Positions 62,167-64,000 of a DNA stretch of 64,000 nucleotides are shown here, one piece after another (positions within the stretch are counted from its first letter, which is position 1; each line of letters begins with the position of its first letter). The notes beneath the pieces were generated by a model. That model did not search any database and was not told where the DNA came from. It saw only the letters and a program-made list of their open reading frames with translations. The DNA comes from Chryseobacterium indologenes. Lineage in GTDB: Bacteria; Bacteroidota; Bacteroidia; Flavobacteriales; Weeksellaceae. Made by a program: the position numbers and the translations under genes. The stretch covers positions 2,914,001-2,978,000 of the forward strand of contig CP065590.1 in the NCBI GenBank assembly GCA_016025055.1, given 5' to 3'.

Positions 62167-64000
62167 GTGGAAAATTCCAAACAGATTTTTCAGACCAACA
62201 GTAAGAAACGCTGGAAAAGCGTACAATGGGGGAGCCGCTTCTTTATTTTTGTAGGAGCTCTGCTATTTCTTGCTTTAGGGCTGATGATGACACTGGACAG
62301 AAGTCCGAAAATTCCTTTCAAGGAAGACTATAAAGCAGTGATTACTGCCAATAAACCTTATCTTCAGGAGAACAAAATTTCAAAAGAATATAAAGGCTTC
62401 AGAAGCTTTATTTCCGAAAAGACAATGCATACCAGTCTTGCTAAAATTGAAAAGGCAAGAGAAGAAAGATTTAAAAATCAAAACAGAAACTGGGCACAAT
62501 TTCCCGGAGGAATCCGTTCTGCTTTTTATGTGGCATGGGATCCGCAATCGCTGATGTCTCTGAAAAGAAACATCAGGCATGTCAATCTGGTCTTTCCGGA
62601 ATGGTTTTTTATTGATCCTAAAACCGGAGATCTGAAAACCAATGTAGATCCGGAAGGGTATAAAGTTATCAGAAGAACCGGTGTGGCAGCCATGCCCATG
62701 TTAAGTAACAACTTTGACCGGGAATTCCGTGCTGAGGGTTTAACCAAGGTACTTAATGACCCGAAACGAAGAACCAATCTGATTCAAAAAATTACACAGC
62801 AATGTAAAAAATACCGTTTCAAAGGAATCAATATCGACTTCGAGGACATGAATCTGGATTCTGATGAAAATCTGATAGCTTTTATGAAAGAACTTTCAGA
62901 AACCTTCAAACAGAACCAGCTGCTTGTTACCATGGATATTATGACGGATAATGATGATTATAATATTCCGGGATTAGATCCTTATGTGGATTATTTTGTA
63001 CTGATGGCCTATGATGAGTATTCTCAGGGCAGTGATGCAGGACCGGTTTCTTCCCAAAAATGGATTGAAGCCCAGACAGGGAAAATGATAAAACAAACCT
63101 CACCCCAGAAGATTATTCTCGGTCTCGGTGCTTATGGTTACGACTGGAGTTCCAATAAAGATGACAATACTTCCGTTACTTACATGCAGGCAATTACCAA
63201 AGCCAGTGCCAGTAAAGCGGTTATTGATTTTAATGATAATACTTTTAATCTCAATTACTCTTATACCGATTCTAAAAATAATATGCACACGGTATTTTTC
63301 AATGACGCAGCCTCTGTCTTCAATACGATGCGTTTCTCATCGGAATATCCGTTGGCCGGAACCGCTCTCTGGAGATTGGGAAGTGAAGACAGCAGAGTGT
63401 GGAACTTTTATGATAAAGATCTTACGTTTGCAGGTCTCTCCAAACTTAATCTGAAAACACTGGAAAATGTAAAAGGCCAGACAATGGTCGATTACATTGG
63501 TGATGGTGAGGTTCTGGATGTACTGAATACGCCTCATGACGGAAAAATTGCCCTGGAAATTGACCCTAAAGAAAAGATCATTACCGATGAAAACTACGTT
63601 ACTTACCCAAGCTCATATGAGGTGAAAAAATACGGAAGTGCTCCTCAAAAAGAACTGGTGCTTACATTTGATGACGGGCCGGATGAGACTTACACACCAC
63701 AGGTATTGGATATATTGTCCAAATACCACGTTCCCGCAGCTTTCTTTCTTGTCGGATTAAATGCTGAAAAAAATCTTCCCCTGGTCAAAAGAATTTATCG
63801 TGAAGGCCATGAAATAGGAAACCACACATTCACCCATGAAAATGTTGCTAAAGTAAGTCCTGAAAGAGCTTTGCTGGAATTAAAATTAACCCGTCTGCTG
63901 ATAGAATGTGTGACAGGCCACAGTACCATTCTTTTCAGAGCACCTTATAACGCAGATTCTGAGCCTACAACTTCAGAAGAAATTATTCCCGTAGCGCTGG
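62167..64000 (+). CDS. GH18-polysaccharide deacetylase fusion, 3' end outside the window
   Basis: Open to the window edge for 611 codons from a GTG at 62167; the nearest upstream in-frame stop is at 62152 and no ATG intervenes. A membrane segment lies near residues 20-42. A GH18-type domain follows, with FKGINIDFEDMN near residues 219-230 matching the D-x-x-D-x-D-x-E active-site motif except its first aspartate. From about residue 496 a CE4 deacetylase begins: LTFDDGPDE, NHTFTHEN and RAPYNAD. The protein is likely inner-membrane anchored and may continue into a glycosyltransferase domain beyond the window. It presumably modifies surface or cell-wall N-acetylglucosamine polymers. Confidence 0.85.
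   Translation, partial: MENSKQIFQTNSKKRWKSVQWGSRFFIFVGALLFLALGLMMTLDRSPKIPFKEDYKAVITANKPYLQENKISKEYKGFRSFISEKTMHTSLAKIEKAREERFKNQNRNWAQFPGGIRSAFYVAWDPQSLMSLKRNIRHVNLVFPEWFFIDPKTGDLKTNVDPEGYKVIRRTGVAAMPMLSNNFDREFRAEGLTKVLNDPKRRTNLIQKITQQCKKYRFKGINIDFEDMNLDSDENLIAFMKELSETFKQNQLLVTMDIMTDNDDYNIPGLDPYVDYFVLMAYDEYSQGSDAGPVSSQKWIEAQTGKMIKQTSPQKIILGLGAYGYDWSSNKDDNTSVTYMQAITKASASKAVIDFNDNTFNLNYSYTDSKNNMHTVFFNDAASVFNTMRFSSEYPLAGTALWRLGSEDSRVWNFYDKDLTFAGLSKLNLKTLENVKGQTMVDYIGDGEVLDVLNTPHDGKIALEIDPKEKIITDENYVTYPSSYEVKKYGSAPQKELVLTFDDGPDETYTPQVLDILSKYHVPAAFFLVGLNAEKNLPLVKRIYREGHEIGNHTFTHENVAKVSPERALLELKLTRLLIECVTGHSTILFRAPYNADSEPTTSEEIIPVAL

Overview
The window looks like a chromosomal segment of a Flavobacteriia bacterium, most likely Chryseobacterium or a close relative in the Weeksellaceae. 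The evidence is low G+C content with AT-rich spacers, promoters of the Bacteroidota type (TTTG, about 20 bases, TAnnTTTG), and Bacteroidota-typical families: GSCFA, DUF4269, DUF5683, a LepB with an N-terminal membrane extension, lipoproteins with short signal peptides, and many secreted proteins cleaved after A-Q. No phage, transposon, CRISPR or plasmid module is visible. Most of it is housekeeping DNA.

Layout. 1-3.4 kb: prenyl diphosphate synthase, GSCFA, DUF4269 and TatD. 3.4-9.3 kb: DEAD-box helicase, an endosialidase-chaperone-like surface protein, a small lipoprotein, obgE, adk, hpt. 9.4-13 kb: ABC-F ATPase, P-loop kinase, alpha/beta hydrolase. 13.2-23.5 kb: purA, a small membrane protein, tonB, parA-parB-DUF5683-dapB-lepB-WbqC, and a subtilase. 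23.6-24.8 kb: lipocalin-like and OmpA lipoproteins. 24.9-28.4 kb: a four-gene operon resembling the mycobacterial decaprenylphosphoryl-arabinose pathway (UbiA-type phosphoribosyltransferase, DprE1-like, DprE2-like, HAD phosphatase). 28.4-31.3 kb: PrcB-like lipoprotein, cysteine desulfurase, thioredoxin, then six identical tandem tRNA-Asp genes. 31.3-38.4 kb: acyltransferase, LuxR-type regulator, L,D-transpeptidase, PDZ/aspartyl protease, esterase. 38.7-43.8 kb: lipoprotein, a NarL-type two-component pair with a TPR sensor, fatty-acid desaturase, beta-barrel protein. 44-51.9 kb: tyrS, sigma factor, lipA, AraC/MFS pair, STAS protein, FAD oxidoreductase. 52-59.9 kb: DUF4139, SIMPL and amidohydrolase genes, then a LytS/LytTR two-component pair and a lipocalin. 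60.2-64 kb: DUF7832-like protein, cinA, and a GH18/polysaccharide-deacetylase fusion that runs off the end.

Two themes stand out. First, ten genes carry eleven single-base frameshifts, nearly all one base missing from a homopolymer, and several of these genes are normally essential (purA, lepB). Restoring one base gives a full-length protein each time, so I read them as sequence errors and annotate each as one gene. Second, regulatory DNA is unusually readable. A 9-bp direct repeat at 21-bp pitch (ACTTGGTGA-N12-ACTTGGTGA) lies upstream of the DUF4139, SIMPL and LytS-kinase/amidohydrolase genes, suggesting a LytTR regulon. Palindromes also mark the LuxR-type promoter and the NarL-type kinase region.
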